A stretch of DNA of 64,000 nucleotides, from positions 1,954,251-2,018,250 of the forward strand of contig NZ_FSRI01000001.1 in NCBI RefSeq assembly GCF_900141775.1. The letters run 5' to 3'. The notes below the pieces were generated by a model. The model made no database searches. It saw nothing but the letters and a program-made list of their open reading frames with translations, and was not told the DNA's origin. The DNA comes from Salinivibrio sp. ES.052 (GTDB lineage Bacteria; Pseudomonadota; Gammaproteobacteria; Enterobacterales; Vibrionaceae). This document shows positions 49,312-61,597 of the stretch, piece after piece. The position numbers and the translations under genes are program-made. Numbering within the stretch: the stretch's first letter is position 1; each line of letters starts with the position of its first letter.

Positions 49312-51264
49312 ATGCATTTACGTTTAAGTCCGATCACTCTTGCTCTCCTCACCGCGGGAACCCTCAGCCTGCCCACTCATGCCCAAGATTCACAGCCCGT
49401 CGAAACAGTGACGGTCACCGCTGATAGCCTGAAAGGCAATATGGCGGTTAACGCCGAAGCGCTTGAAGCGCGTCAAGCACAAGATCTGGAAGACATGTTC
49501 CGCGACAATGCCAGCATTAACGTCGGTGGCGGAGTTGGCGCAGGGCAAAAGGTTTACCTTCGCGGTGTCGAAGACACCAACCTCAACATCACCGTTGATG
49601 GTGCCGCACAAGGGGGTTACTTATTCCACCACCAAGGACGTTTAAACATTGAACCCGAGCTACTCAAGCGGGTCGGGGTCGAGTCAGGTCCCGCGAGTGC
49701 TGACAGTGGTCCCGGCGCGCTGGGTGGCAGTGTGCGTTTTGAAACCAAAGATGCCCAAGACATGCTGCGTCCGGGGCAAACCATCGGTGCACGCCTCTCA
49801 GGTGGCCTTGAAAGCGCGGCCAATGCCACCTCTGGTAGCTCTGCCGTCTATGGCCGATTGGGAGAATCACTCGGTATTCTTGCTTACATGAAAGGCAGTA
49901 ACAGTGATGACTATCGCCACGGCGGTGGTGACTTGCAGCCAGCGACAGCCAACCAACAACGTAGCTACCTAGTCAAGTTGTCACTGCTCAATCACGGCGA
50001 TCACGATGTCCGTGTCAGTGCCGAGCGTCGTACCGATCAGGGCGATTACTTTGTCCGCGCTCATATGCCCTACTTCAGCCGCCAGTCTCGCAGCTATCAA
50101 GAAACCGAGCGAGAAACTTTCTCTTTCCAACACCGCTGGGCGCCGGATTCCGACTGGATCGAACTGACCACCAAATTGTATCAAAACACCTTAGATCTGG
50201 ATCGGATTGAAAGCGAAACCTTTAGCCGTTCGCGCAATATCGGTGGCGATATTCGTAACCTGATGCACTTTGAGACCGGCGCGGTACAACATGCGCTCAC
50301 CACGGGCATCGACATGTTCGAGCAAAAAACCGAAAACCTCGATTACGCTGAAGACAGCGGCGCCAATAACCAAGATGAAGCGCGCAATATCGGCCTGTTC
50401 TTGCAAGATAGAATGACAGTCGGCGACCTTGGCATTGCCTGGGGCGCCCGCTTTGACGACTACCACACCGATTATGGCCAAGCGGGCGAGGTCGATGGCA
50501 GTGAAGTTTCACCCAACTTGCAGCTGAGCTATCAAGCGACGGACAACCTCCGTCTTCATGCCGGTTACGGCGAAGCCGTACGCGGTGCCAAAACGCGTGA
50601 AGTGTTGCTGATTGGCGGTGCCGTTGCAGTAGATAAAGACTTAAAGCCCGAGCATGCTAAACAAGCTGAAATCGGGGTTGAATGGCAAGGTTATGGGATG
50701 CTAGCCGAGCAAGATACGCTCAACCTTGCCTTGACAGGATTTAATACCCAAATAGAAAACTACCAAGCGTATGATCGTCACAGTGATCCAAATTACCTTT
50801 ACAACCTAGAGGGTGATGTGACGAGCCAAGGCGTCGAAGCCAGTGTTAACTGGATGCTCAAGCAACTCGATACCCGTCTGAGCTATAGCTACGTCGACAT
50901 GGAAGATGAAAATGGCGATCCTTTAGGCGACGCAATGGCAATAGGCGCGTCAGTCGGCAACACTTGGGTATGGGATACGCAATACCAACTGGTCGATACG
51001 GATGTGAGCTTAGGTTATACCCTTACTGGGGTGGAAAGGCTGACCGATGTGCCAGAAGGTAAACACGAGAAGCCTGGCTATGTAGTGCATGATGTGCGCG
51101 CACAGTGGCAACCAGCGGCCTACCAAGGGCTCACGGTTTCATTGGCGGTCAATAACTTGCTCGACAAGGAATACAGCGAGCACAGCTCGTTCACCTTAAG
51201 CAGCGGTAATAGCATGCCCGAGCCAGGACGAGACTTTCGTTTGGGTATGAGCTATCGCTTCTAA
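49312..51264 (+). CDS. TonB-dependent outer-membrane receptor
   Basis: A 650-residue outer-membrane receptor, likely for a siderophore, heme or other iron source. It has a signal peptide ending at THAQ (about 24), a TonB-box-like VETVTVTAD (about 30-38), an N-terminal plug domain (QKVYLRGVEDTN, ESGPASADSGPGALGGSVRF) and a C-terminal barrel ending in the typical terminal Phe (GMSYRF). The start follows AGGAGTATGAA. It stands alone between two housekeeping units, with its own promoter, Fur-like box and terminator; no tonB, exbBD or ABC-transporter genes are near. I cannot name the substrate. Confidence 0.92.
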   Translation: MHLRLSPITLALLTAGTLSLPTHAQDSQPVETVTVTADSLKGNMAVNAEALEARQAQDLEDMFRDNASINVGGGVGAGQKVYLRGVEDTNLNITVDGAAQGGYLFHHQGRLNIEPELLKRVGVESGPASADSGPGALGGSVRFETKDAQDMLRPGQTIGARLSGGLESAANATSGSSAVYGRLGESLGILAYMKGSNSDDYRHGGGDLQPATANQQRSYLVKLSLLNHGDHDVRVSAERRTDQGDYFVRAHMPYFSRQSRSYQETERETFSFQHRWAPDSDWIELTTKLYQNTLDLDRIESETFSRSRNIGGDIRNLMHFETGAVQHALTTGIDMFEQKTENLDYAEDSGANNQDEARNIGLFLQDRMTVGDLGIAWGARFDDYHTDYGQAGEVDGSEVSPNLQLSYQATDNLRLHAGYGEAVRGAKTREVLLIGGAVAVDKDLKPEHAKQAEIGVEWQGYGMLAEQDTLNLALTGFNTQIENYQAYDRHSDPNYLYNLEGDVTSQGVEASVNWMLKQLDTRLSYSYVDMEDENGDPLGDAMAIGASVGNTWVWDTQYQLVDTDVSLGYTLTGVERLTDVPEGKHEKPGYVVHDVRAQWQPAAYQGLTVSLAVNNLLDKEYSEHSSFTLSSGNSMPEPGRDFRLGMSYRF

Positions 51265-51302
51265 GCCATTGGCCTAACGCCCTATATTGGGTGGCCGCTC
51301 AT

Positions 51303-51340
51303 AAAAAACGGGCCGACATAATATCGGCCCGTTTAATTTT
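51303..51340 (+). terminator. Bidirectional terminator, TonB receptor and lptG
   Basis: Stem AAACGGGCCGA (51306-51316) with TCGGCCCGTTT (51324-51334), 7-nt loop, with A run on the left and T-rich sequence on the right. It separates the two convergent genes. Confidence 0.9.
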
Positions 51341-51351
51341 TGTGAGGGAAG

Positions 51352-52425
51352 TTATAGCTTACGCCGCAGTAGCAATAAAGAAATAGCCAGGAAAATCAAA
51401 CTCGGTGTGATTGCTCCAAGCACGGGCGGCAGCTTATAGACCAAACTCATCGGTCCAAACACCTCATTAGAGATATAAAAGCTAAAGCCAAAGATCACAC
51501 CTGACAATACCCTCGCCCCCATGGTGACGCTTCGCAGCGGGCCAAACACAAAGCTTAGTGCCAACAACATCATGACGGCAATCGACAACGGTTGTATCGC
51601 TTTACGCCACAACGCCAATTCGTACCGTGACGCATCCTGCTGTGAGGCTCTCAGGTACGTGACATAACTGTACAATCCCGATAATGGAAGCTCTTCGGGT
51701 TTCACTGTCACAACCGCTAACTTGTCTGGCGTCAGCGTGGTTTTCCAGACCAGTTGATCTTTCTCAACGTTGGAAATAACATCCCGATTTTGCATACGGG
51801 TGATCGTGACGTCTTTAAGCATCCAGCTGTCTTTACTCAAAAAGTCGGCACGCTCAGCAAACACCACATTATTCATGTTCTGCTGCTCATCAAACTTCCA
51901 AATGCTCACGCCCGTGAGATTATCTTGCTCATCCGCGCGGGCAATGTAGATAAAATCATTGCCGTCTTTGGCCCATACCCCACGCCGTACCGACATCACA
52001 TTACCGCCTGATTTGGCGATAGCACGGAGCTCACGCGCCGCTTTTTGTGCATCCGGTGCGCCCCACTGACCCAAGATCATCACAACCAACATCAATGGAA
52101 TTGCCGTTTTCAGCACCGACATACCGATTTGCAGCTTAGAGATCCCCGCCGCCTGCATGACCACCAGCTCGGAGCTAGACGCCAGCATACCTAAGCCAAT
52201 CAAGGCACCGAGCAATACCGCCATAGGGAAAAACATTTCAATATCACGCGGCATGCTGAGTAAAACATATAAAATGGCTTTACCCATGGTGTAGGTGCCA
52301 TCGCCCACCGAGCGCAGTTGTTCGACAAACTTGATGATCGCCGACAATCCTACCAAGGTGGCCAAACATAAGGACGACGTGCCTATCAACGTACGGCCAA
52401 TATACCAATCAAGAATGCGAAACAT
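51352..52425 (-). CDS. lptG: LPS export ABC transporter permease LptG
   Basis: LptG is one of two inner-membrane permeases of the LptB2FG complex, which extracts LPS and pushes it onto the Lpt bridge to the outer membrane. The 357-residue protein has three membrane segments near each end and a periplasmic beta-jellyroll domain between them (about 130-265), as the YjgP/YjgQ family has. Its start shares one base with the lptF stop (TGATG), so the pair is translationally coupled. Confidence 0.97.
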   Translation of the reverse strand: MFRILDWYIGRTLIGTSSLCLATLVGLSAIIKFVEQLRSVGDGTYTMGKAILYVLLSMPRDIEMFFPMAVLLGALIGLGMLASSSELVVMQAAGISKLQIGMSVLKTAIPLMLVVMILGQWGAPDAQKAARELRAIAKSGGNVMSVRRGVWAKDGNDFIYIARADEQDNLTGVSIWKFDEQQNMNNVVFAERADFLSKDSWMLKDVTITRMQNRDVISNVEKDQLVWKTTLTPDKLAVVTVKPEELPLSGLYSYVTYLRASQQDASRYELALWRKAIQPLSIAVMMLLALSFVFGPLRSVTMGARVLSGVIFGFSFYISNEVFGPMSLVYKLPPVLGAITPSLIFLAISLLLLRRKL

Positions 52426-53525
52426 CAGGCGGATCCTTTTAAGCTAGCTTTGAGTTTTCGCACCGGTAGCGAATCCCAACTGGCGAGTATCAAAGCCAAC
52501 AGCAAGGCCGATACGTTGACGCTCCAAAGCCCGATATGCGCAGGCAAGTCGCCATCTTCCACCGCCGATTTGGCGGCACTGATCGACAAAAAGTAAGCCA
52601 GATAAATCAAAATGGCCGGAAACAACTTGGCAAATCGCCCTTGGCGTGGATTCACTGCCGACAACGGCACCACAATCATGGTCATCAGCGGAATACATAA
52701 TACCAACGAGATCCGCCATTGCAGCTCTGCCCGGGCGTTTAAACTGGGCTCGCCAAATAACTGCAAGGTGGGCACCGCATCCCAATCGCGACTCTTTTCT
52801 CGTATTTCACGCTGGCCGATCAATACTTGATAGTTTTTGTAGGTGGTCACACCATAGTTTAGGCGGGTCGGGATCCCCTCGGTACGGGTGCCATCAACCA
52901 GATCTAACACCTGGCGACCATCGGCTAACTCAGCAACATACCCTTTATCGGCCACCACCACATTGGGCAATAAAGAACCACGCGGCACCGGCTGAGCGAC
53001 AAACACCTGGTTTAGCGTTTTGCCGTCATCCTCAATGTTATCGACAAAAATCACCGCCTCACCTGACGGCGCGCTTTGAAATTGCCCTTGCACCAGCAAC
53101 TCCAAGCCCGACTTTGCCTCAAGCTGCTCCATCACTTCTAACTCTTGATTATTAGCCCACGGAGTGAGCCACAACGCATTAAAAGCAGCGACTGAGCCGG
53201 TAATGATCGCCAAATATAACGCCGCCCGGATCAAGAATTCATTGCCGATCCCGGTGGCGTTCATCACCGTGATCTCACTCTCGGCATACAAGCGGCCAAA
53301 AGTGATCAATATCCCGATATACAAACTTAGCGGTAGCATCAGCATCGCCATCGACGGCATATACAAACCCACTAAGGTGATAATTTGATCACTGGGGATG
53401 GATCCCTCCGTGGCATTGGCCAGCACACGGATGAACTTTTGGCTGAAAAAGACCAGAAATAGCACAAATAAGACTGCAACTTGTGTCTTAACCGTCTCCC
53501 GGATCAAATATCGAACAATTATCAA
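52425..53525 (-). CDS. lptF: LPS export ABC transporter permease LptF
   Basis: LptF is the second permease of LptB2FG. The 366-residue protein is the usual length and has the same layout as LptG: N-terminal membrane segments from MIIVRYLIRETVKTQVAVLF, a periplasmic jellyroll domain and three C-terminal membrane segments. It is divergent from pepA across a 193-bp gap, the common gammaproteobacterial arrangement. Confidence 0.97.
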   Translation of the reverse strand: MIIVRYLIRETVKTQVAVLFVLFLVFFSQKFIRVLANATEGSIPSDQIITLVGLYMPSMAMLMLPLSLYIGILITFGRLYAESEITVMNATGIGNEFLIRAALYLAIITGSVAAFNALWLTPWANNQELEVMEQLEAKSGLELLVQGQFQSAPSGEAVIFVDNIEDDGKTLNQVFVAQPVPRGSLLPNVVVADKGYVAELADGRQVLDLVDGTRTEGIPTRLNYGVTTYKNYQVLIGQREIREKSRDWDAVPTLQLFGEPSLNARAELQWRISLVLCIPLMTMIVVPLSAVNPRQGRFAKLFPAILIYLAYFLSISAAKSAVEDGDLPAHIGLWSVNVSALLLALILASWDSLPVRKLKASLKGSA

Positions 53526-53718
53526 AGCGAAGGCACCTATGGAAAACTTGTTTTTTTACTCGAATAACTATAGTTTCTGGTTTAATTAGTTGTTTTCTAA
53601 TCTTTCGGCCATTTGTTGACCGCCGGCTTATCCGGGCGCATATAGCGCGTTCAACAACATATAGAGGCGGCATTATCTAACATTTGGTCTCAATTGTCTT
53701 TAGGATCTAGGAGTACAA

Positions 53719-55230
53719 ATGGAGTTCAGTGTAAAGAGCGGTAGCCCCGAAAAGCAACGCAGTGCCTGTATTGTCGTTGGCGTGTTTGAGCCTCGCCGCC
53801 TATCCCCGGTGGCTGAACAGCTCGATAAAATCAGCGACGGCTACATCAGCGCCTTACTGCGCCGTGGTGATCTCGAAGGTAAACCCGGCCAGGTGCTCCT
53901 ACTGCATCATGTTCCGAATGTTCTGTCTGAGCGCGTACTGCTAGTCGGTTGTGGTAAAGAACGCGAGCTGGGTGAGCGCCAGTATAAAGAGATCATCAAA
54001 AAAACCATCAACACCCTCAACGAAACCGGCTCGATGGAAGCGGTGTGCTTTTTAACAGAGCTACATGTAAAAGGGCGAGACACCTACTGGAAGGTCCGTC
54101 AAGCCGTTGAGAGCACCAAAGACAGCCTCTACACGTTTAACCAATTCAAAAGTGTCAAACCAGAAATTCGTCGTCCATTGCGCAAAATGGTGTTCAATGT
54201 GCCTACACGTCGTGAGCTCAACTTGGGTGAACGTGCCATTGCACATGGCTTAGCCATTGCCTCGGGCGTGAATGCCTGTAAAGACCTCGGTAACATGCCA
54301 CCGAATGTTGCGAACCCAGCTTACCTCGCCTCTCAAGCACGACGCCTTGCCGATGACTATGATGCGGTGACCACTCGAATTATTGGCGAAGAGGAAATGG
54401 AAAAGTTTGGCATGCATTCCTATCTCGCCGTCGGCCGAGGCTCCAAAAATGAATCGATGATGTCGATCATGGAGTACAAAGGCAGCCCTGACCCAGAGAC
54501 GAAACCCATTGTGTTGGTGGGTAAAGGCCTCACCTTTGACTCGGGCGGTATTTCCATCAAGCCGGGTGCCGGCATGGATGAGATGAAGTACGACATGGGC
54601 GGTGCCGCCTCCGTATTTGGGGTAATGCGTGCCTTGGCCGAGCTCAACCTGCCTATCAATGTCGTGGGCGTGCTCGCTGGTTGTGAAAACATGCCAGACG
54701 GTCAAGCGTATCGCCCCGGTGATATTCTCACCACCATGTCAGGACAAACCGTGGAAGTGCTCAACACTGACGCCGAAGGCCGCTTAGTGCTGTGTGATGC
54801 CCTCACCTATGTCGAACGCTACGAGCCTGAGTGCGTAATTGACGTTGCGACACTCACTGGCGCATGCATCATGGCCCTCAGCCACCACATCAGTGCCCTG
54901 ATTGCCAATCAGAACCCACTGGCACACGACATCATTAACGCCTCTGAGCAAGCGGGTGACCGCGCATGGCGCCTGCCAATGACCGATGAGTTCCAAGAAC
55001 AACTCGATAGTCCATTCGCAGATATGGCCAATATCGGCGGTAAAGGCGGCGGCACAATCACCGCTGGATGTTTCTTGTCACGCTTTGCCAAGAAATACAA
55101 CTGGGCGCACTTGGACATCGCGGGCACCGCTTGGAAAAGTGGCGGGAAAGAAAAAGGCTCTACCGGCCGTCCCGTTCCCCTGCTGGTGCAATTCTTACTG
55201 AACCGCTCCGGCCTTGACGTGGAAGAGTAA
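53719..55230 (+). CDS. pepA: Leucyl aminopeptidase PepA (M17)
   Basis: PepA is a hexameric two-metal M17 aminopeptidase; in some bacteria it also binds DNA, aiding XerCD recombination and regulating transcription. The 503-residue protein has exactly the usual length. Metal and active-site residues are seen in [26 protein letters not shown] and the family signature [10 protein letters not shown]. The start follows AGGAGTACAA. It ends at a strong terminator 118 bp before holC. Confidence 0.98.
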   Translation: MEFSVKSGSPEKQRSACIVVGVFEPRRLSPVAEQLDKISDGYISALLRRGDLEGKPGQVLLLHHVPNVLSERVLLVGCGKERELGERQYKEIIKKTINTLNETGSMEAVCFLTELHVKGRDTYWKVRQAVESTKDSLYTFNQFKSVKPEIRRPLRKMVFNVPTRRELNLGERAIAHGLAIASGVNACKDLGNMPPNVANPAYLASQARRLADDYDAVTTRIIGEEEMEKFGMHSYLAVGRGSKNESMMSIMEYKGSPDPETKPIVLVGKGLTFDSGGISIKPGAGMDEMKYDMGGAASVFGVMRALAELNLPINVVGVLAGCENMPDGQAYRPGDILTTMSGQTVEVLNTDAEGRLVLCDALTYVERYEPECVIDVATLTGACIMALSHHISALIANQNPLAHDIINASEQAGDRAWRLPMTDEFQEQLDSPFADMANIGGKGGGTITAGCFLSRFAKKYNWAHLDIAGTAWKSGGKEKGSTGRPVPLLVQFLLNRSGLDVEE

Positions 55231-55236
55231 ATACCG

Positions 55237-55263
55237 AAAGGAGGCCAATCGGCCTCCTTTTTT
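55237..55263 (+). terminator. Intrinsic terminator of pepA
   Basis: Stem AAAGGAGGCC (55237-55246), loop AATC, GGCCTCCTTT (55251-55260) followed by T, 6 bp after the stop codon. Confidence 0.92.
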
Positions 55264-55380
55264 CTCCACCCTTTATTCGACACTGGTGTCGACGCGCACA
55301 ATCAGCTATGTTGATGACTTCACGCTACCCGGACACCCCGCTGCTGGGACGGAGGCCGTTTCTCACTTTTAGGAGCGTAT

Positions 55381-55914
55381 ATGCCCACCGCCACCTTTTA
55401 TTTGCTATCACCGCCCGATTCGGCGGACGATACGGAACACTCGGGGCTTTCCCTCGAGCAACAACCAGGGCGTGAACAGCAAATACGTGAGCAGCAAACA
55501 CGTGAGCAGCAAACAATAGTCGAGACCGCTATTGAGCTAGCCTTTTACTACTATCAACAAGGGCAGCGTATTTATCTGGCCGCCAGTGACCAACAACAAG
55601 CGCATCAATTGGATGACGCATTGTGGCAACGCGATCCAGACATATTTATGCCCCATAACCTGGTCGGTGAAGGCCCACGAGGCGGAGCCCCTGTCGAAAT
55701 TGGCTGGCCTGGCGTACGCCATACCGGTCATCGCAGTGTGTTAATCAATTTGGCGACAGAGCCATCAAATTTTGCGCCTTCGTTTGCACAAGTGGTAGAC
55801 TTCGTTCCTTGCGATGAGACGCTAAAACAACACGCGCGTCACCGATATAAAGCATACCGACTGGCAGGCCTGCAACTTCATACCCTGGCCATCGACCAAT
55901 CGCCCAAACCTTGA
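55381..55914 (+). CDS. holC: DNA polymerase III chi subunit HolC, with a repeat insertion
   Basis: HolC (chi) links the clamp-loader subunit psi to single-strand-binding protein during replication. The 177-residue protein is longer than the usual 147 or so. It matches chi at ATFYLLSP, YYYQQGQRIYLAASDQQQAHQLDDALWQ (seen in part), FMPHNLVGEG and VLINLATE. The excess lies mainly in an N-terminal Gln/Arg-rich insertion (about residues 20-45) coded by three 15-bp repeats, in the place where other chi proteins pass directly to the first helix. The start follows AGGAG. It precedes valS by 18 bp. Confidence 0.93.
   Translation: MPTATFYLLSPPDSADDTEHSGLSLEQQPGREQQIREQQTREQQTIVETAIELAFYYYQQGQRIYLAASDQQQAHQLDDALWQRDPDIFMPHNLVGEGPRGGAPVEIGWPGVRHTGHRSVLINLATEPSNFAPSFAQVVDFVPCDETLKQHARHRYKAYRLAGLQLHTLAIDQSPKP
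55471..55515 (+). repeat. Three tandem 15-bp repeats inside holC
   Basis: CGTGAACAGCAAATA, CGTGAGCAGCAAACA and CGTGAGCAGCAAACA lie head to tail and code REQQI, REQQT and REQQT. A decayed copy (EQQPG) precedes them. The unit is a multiple of three, so copy-number change keeps the frame. Confidence 0.9.
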
Positions 55915-55932
55915 CGATCTTTCAAGAGCGCT

Positions 55933-58791
<2,859 letters not shown>

Positions 58792-58813
58792 CCCTCGGTT
58801 CATTTAGCCTATT

Positions 58814-58842
58814 AAGCCACACCCCTCGGTGTGGCTTTTTTT
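58814..58842 (+). terminator. Intrinsic terminator of valS
   Basis: Stem AAGCCACACC (58814-58823), loop CCTC, GGTGTGGCTT (58828-58837), followed by T. Confidence 0.92.
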
Positions 58843-59023
58843 ATGCCCAACACCAGCACAAATGGGCTTGGTCACTTTCTCAACGGTTGTTGTACCCAGC
58901 ACTGATCGCCCTTGATAGCCCTTCTCTATCTAAAAGATAGTGAGAACCGTTTTTATTTATCGACATGAGCAGTACATACTGTCATTGTTGATTAAACGCG
59001 TGTTGCCGAGAAGGAGCTACACC

Positions 59024-59407
59024 ATGAAGAAAACACTCAGTTTCGCCGCTATCCACTTTTCGATCGCCTTTACCGTCGCCTATGTGCTGACCGGCGATAT
59101 CATCCTAGGTAGCTTGATCGCCATGACCGAGCCCACGGTCAATACCGGTGCGTTTTATCTTCATGAAAAAGTGTGGCAGCTAAGTCGTCAGCCACGCCCT
59201 GCAATTAAAACCGCCAGTTTTGCCGTGATCCACTTTAACGTCGCCTTCTTGGTCGGCTATTTGATCAGTGGCGATTGGTTAGTCGGTGGCGCACTGGCGC
59301 TGGTTGAGCCGAGCATCAACACCTTGGCGTACTTCTTCCATGAAAAGGTGTGGCAGCGTCGCCATGCGATAAAACCCGCACCGGTGCACCTTGGCCACCA
59401 CCACTAA
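59024..59407 (+). CDS. Tandem DUF2061 membrane protein
   Basis: A 127-residue protein made of two copies of the DUF2061 domain. FAAIHFSIAFTVAYVLTGD (about 6-24) is matched by FAVIHFNVAFLVGYLISGD (about 67-85), and each half ends in a HEKVWQ motif. It should have two hydrophobic segments per copy and sit in the inner membrane; a His-rich tail ends it. The ATG at 59024 is set by AAGGAG eight bases upstream; a start at 58940 would add 28 unconserved residues. The function of DUF2061 is unknown. It is transcribed alone and ends at its own terminator. Confidence 0.85.
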   Translation: MKKTLSFAAIHFSIAFTVAYVLTGDIILGSLIAMTEPTVNTGAFYLHEKVWQLSRQPRPAIKTASFAVIHFNVAFLVGYLISGDWLVGGALALVEPSINTLAYFFHEKVWQRRHAIKPAPVHLGHHH

Positions 59408-59411
59408 AACA

Positions 59412-59443
59412 CATCGGCACATTGAAGGTGCCGATGGCTTTTT
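59412..59443 (+). terminator. Intrinsic terminator of the DUF2061 gene
   Basis: Stem CATCGGCAC (59412-59420) with GTGCCGATG (59428-59436), 7-nt loop, followed by GCTTTTT. Confidence 0.85.
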
Positions 59444-59468
59444 GCCCTTTGCGCTTGTTAGCGATCCA

Positions 59469-60470
59469 CTAGCGGGCGCTTTGAATGGCCTCAATACGTG
59501 CTTTCATACCAGGGTGCGTACTTAGCCACTCTAACTGTTCCCCAGAACTATTTGACTTACCGATCCGTTTGAGCATCGCCTTCATTGCAGTGGCATCACC
59601 ATAGATAGTGGTCATGTGTTGACGAGCATAGGCATCGGCTTCTCTCTCATCATCACGCGAGTAGCCTTTCGTCAGAAGAAAGACCCCACCCCCTAATAAA
59701 TTATCAGCTAAGCCAGTACTTTCGCCGGTCAACAAAGCAACAGTGGTCGATAGCAAGGTCGCGCGTATTAGTGACTTTAGCGAGTGCTGGTGTGCCAAAT
59801 GCCCAATCTCATGTAACAAGATGCTATCCAGTTGTTCTGGCGTGTCTGCTAACGCAACGAGTGCATCAGTGACAATAATGGTGCCATCACTGAGTGCTAA
59901 CGCATTCGCCGTTCCCTCCCACTGCCTAAACACAAGACTTGGCTTTAAAGGAAGCGCCGGCAATTGCTCAACCAAACCGTCAAATTGTTGCTGGACGCGA
60001 TCTTGAGTTTGCTCAGACAACTGAGTTGGCAACAGCATATGCTCATCCAAGGCATCCCGAGTTTTTTGACCAATTTGATTAGGTACTTCATCAGGGACCA
60101 GAGGCACGAGGCCACGACTGAGAGCAGGTAAACCATGGCTAAATAGCAGCACGACCAATAACACAACTACCAGCAAGCTTGCCAGAATCGCTAACTTATG
60201 TTGCTCCAACCAATGCAAGCGCTTTCCCTTCCGATAAGGCCCGAGTGCATCAGCAAGAGATTGACTCTCGTCGGGAATGAACGTATCCCTCTCAGGAAAG
60301 GTCAGTACCAACGGTAAGCTCCCCACCGGCACCGACACATCCATATCTGCAAGCGACCAGACATGTTCACCCTGCTCAGTGGTGACATGCACATGGCGAT
60401 CACCTAGCGTTAGCTCAGCATTGAGCTTTGTCGCACTATGGGGGGGATGATAGACACCTCGCCAACTCAT
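59469..60470 (-). CDS. Membrane-anchored M48 family metallopeptidase
   Basis: A zinc peptidase of the M48 (Ste24/HtpX/BepA-like) family, 333 residues. A cytoplasmic N-terminal domain of about 90 residues precedes one membrane segment (about 93-112), and the peptidase domain follows. The zinc motif is His220-Glu221-x-x-His224 (LLHEIGHLAHQHS), and Glu277 in DEREADAYA is the third ligand; STHPGMKARIEAI near the end is also typical. Its start overlaps the DUF898 gene stop by 4 bp, so the two are coupled. Its substrate is unknown; quality control of membrane or envelope proteins would suit the family. Confidence 0.88.
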   Translation of the reverse strand: MSWRGVYHPPHSATKLNAELTLGDRHVHVTTEQGEHVWSLADMDVSVPVGSLPLVLTFPERDTFIPDESQSLADALGPYRKGKRLHWLEQHKLAILASLLVVVLLVVLLFSHGLPALSRGLVPLVPDEVPNQIGQKTRDALDEHMLLPTQLSEQTQDRVQQQFDGLVEQLPALPLKPSLVFRQWEGTANALALSDGTIIVTDALVALADTPEQLDSILLHEIGHLAHQHSLKSLIRATLLSTTVALLTGESTGLADNLLGGGVFLLTKGYSRDDEREADAYARQHMTTIYGDATAMKAMLKRIGKSNSSGEQLEWLSTHPGMKARIEAIQSAR

Positions 60471-61597
60471 CCAATTCCCACTCCTAAGTCAAAGGCATTA
60501 GCTACTTCATCAGCCACAGCGTTGTTCTGAGTCACAGCTTCTCCCTCAGCTTGAAGCTGCGACAAATCACCGATAACGAAAGTCACATTGGCAAGATAGG
60601 CCGCGGTGCGCACTTTTACCCATGGCGTAGCAATACCAATGGTGACAATCAGCAACGCCAAGTTCGTCATGATCAAGTACAACAGACCACCCACTGTCAT
60701 ACGTGACGCCAATTGATAAACAGGGCTGTCGCCAACTTCTACTTGACCAAATAGGTAGTTGCGGATCCGTGTCCGAATAAAAGCGTTGATAATCATCACC
60801 GTCATCGCCAAGAATAAATAGGCACCGATAATTAACAGCGGAAAGCTCCCGCTGACTGGCGATGTGAAGACACCCACATCCGTCCCTATAACCATTAGTG
60901 CAATAATCCCTGCAATAGCAGAAAGGCCAAACCAAATGAGGCCTGATTGTAAATAGGTTTTAGCAAATATCTTCCAGCTTACCTCAGCCTTAAAATGATG
61001 GTTTCCATAGGTATAGTGATTGAGGTAATAACTTGCGACTTTCGATGCAATCCATGAATAAGCCAAGAAACCAAGAACAATGGCGAATAAAAGGAGCGTT
61101 ATCCCTAACCCAAAATGGCCAGCTTTGAGTTGTGACCCACCAAAGAATGACACTACACCCACACTGAGGTAGCACAGCACGGGTAGCCCCAAGAACACAA
61201 GGTAGGCTGATGCCAGTTTGCCAGTAAAGCCGAATCGAACATTACGATAGCTAGTCATGCTTGCATCAAAACGCGCATTGTTGCGAAGTAGCCATGGCAT
61301 CAAGCCCACACCTACCGCCAGCAGAGCCAGAGACGCAATAGGGAAAAACTGATTGGCAATCACCCAAACCACCACGCAAACAGCAGCGATAATACGACCA
61401 ATCAAAATCTGCTGAGGTAAAGCGTGATAACTAAATCGATCGCCTGCAATTTCCGTATTGCCATAAAAATACTGATTAGTTCGTACTTTCGCCCATGCTG
61501 AATAAATGCCTAATGTCGCACTAGACAACAGCATATTTACAATCCATATGCCGAAGAATTCTTTCCCTTGGCCATAGAATTTAACCTTGTTTTCCAT
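60467..61597 (-). CDS. DUF898 (YjgN-type) polytopic membrane protein
   Basis: A 376-residue inner-membrane protein of the DUF898/YjgN family, whose function is unknown. The N-terminal VKFYGQGKEFFGIWIVNMLL and the recurring pattern SxxTLGIYSAWAKVRTNQYFYGNT are typical, and similar TxGIATPWVKVRTxxYL occurs again near residue 325. About eight to ten membrane segments are seen. It is the first gene of a two-gene unit with the M48 peptidase (ATGA overlap). The 290 bp upstream are AT-rich and hold no gene. Confidence 0.87.
   Translation of the reverse strand: MENKVKFYGQGKEFFGIWIVNMLLSSATLGIYSAWAKVRTNQYFYGNTEIAGDRFSYHALPQQILIGRIIAAVCVVVWVIANQFFPIASLALLAVGVGLMPWLLRNNARFDASMTSYRNVRFGFTGKLASAYLVFLGLPVLCYLSVGVVSFFGGSQLKAGHFGLGITLLLFAIVLGFLAYSWIASKVASYYLNHYTYGNHHFKAEVSWKIFAKTYLQSGLIWFGLSAIAGIIALMVIGTDVGVFTSPVSGSFPLLIIGAYLFLAMTVMIINAFIRTRIRNYLFGQVEVGDSPVYQLASRMTVGGLLYLIMTNLALLIVTIGIATPWVKVRTAAYLANVTFVIGDLSQLQAEGEAVTQNNAVADEVANAFDLGVGIG

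Noticed and set aside
58921-58960. Hairpin CTATCT/AGATAG followed by T-rich DNA upstream of the DUF2061 gene
   Set aside because: The stem is only 6 bp and AT-rich, and a strong valS terminator already lies about 85 bp earlier; could equally be promoter sequence.
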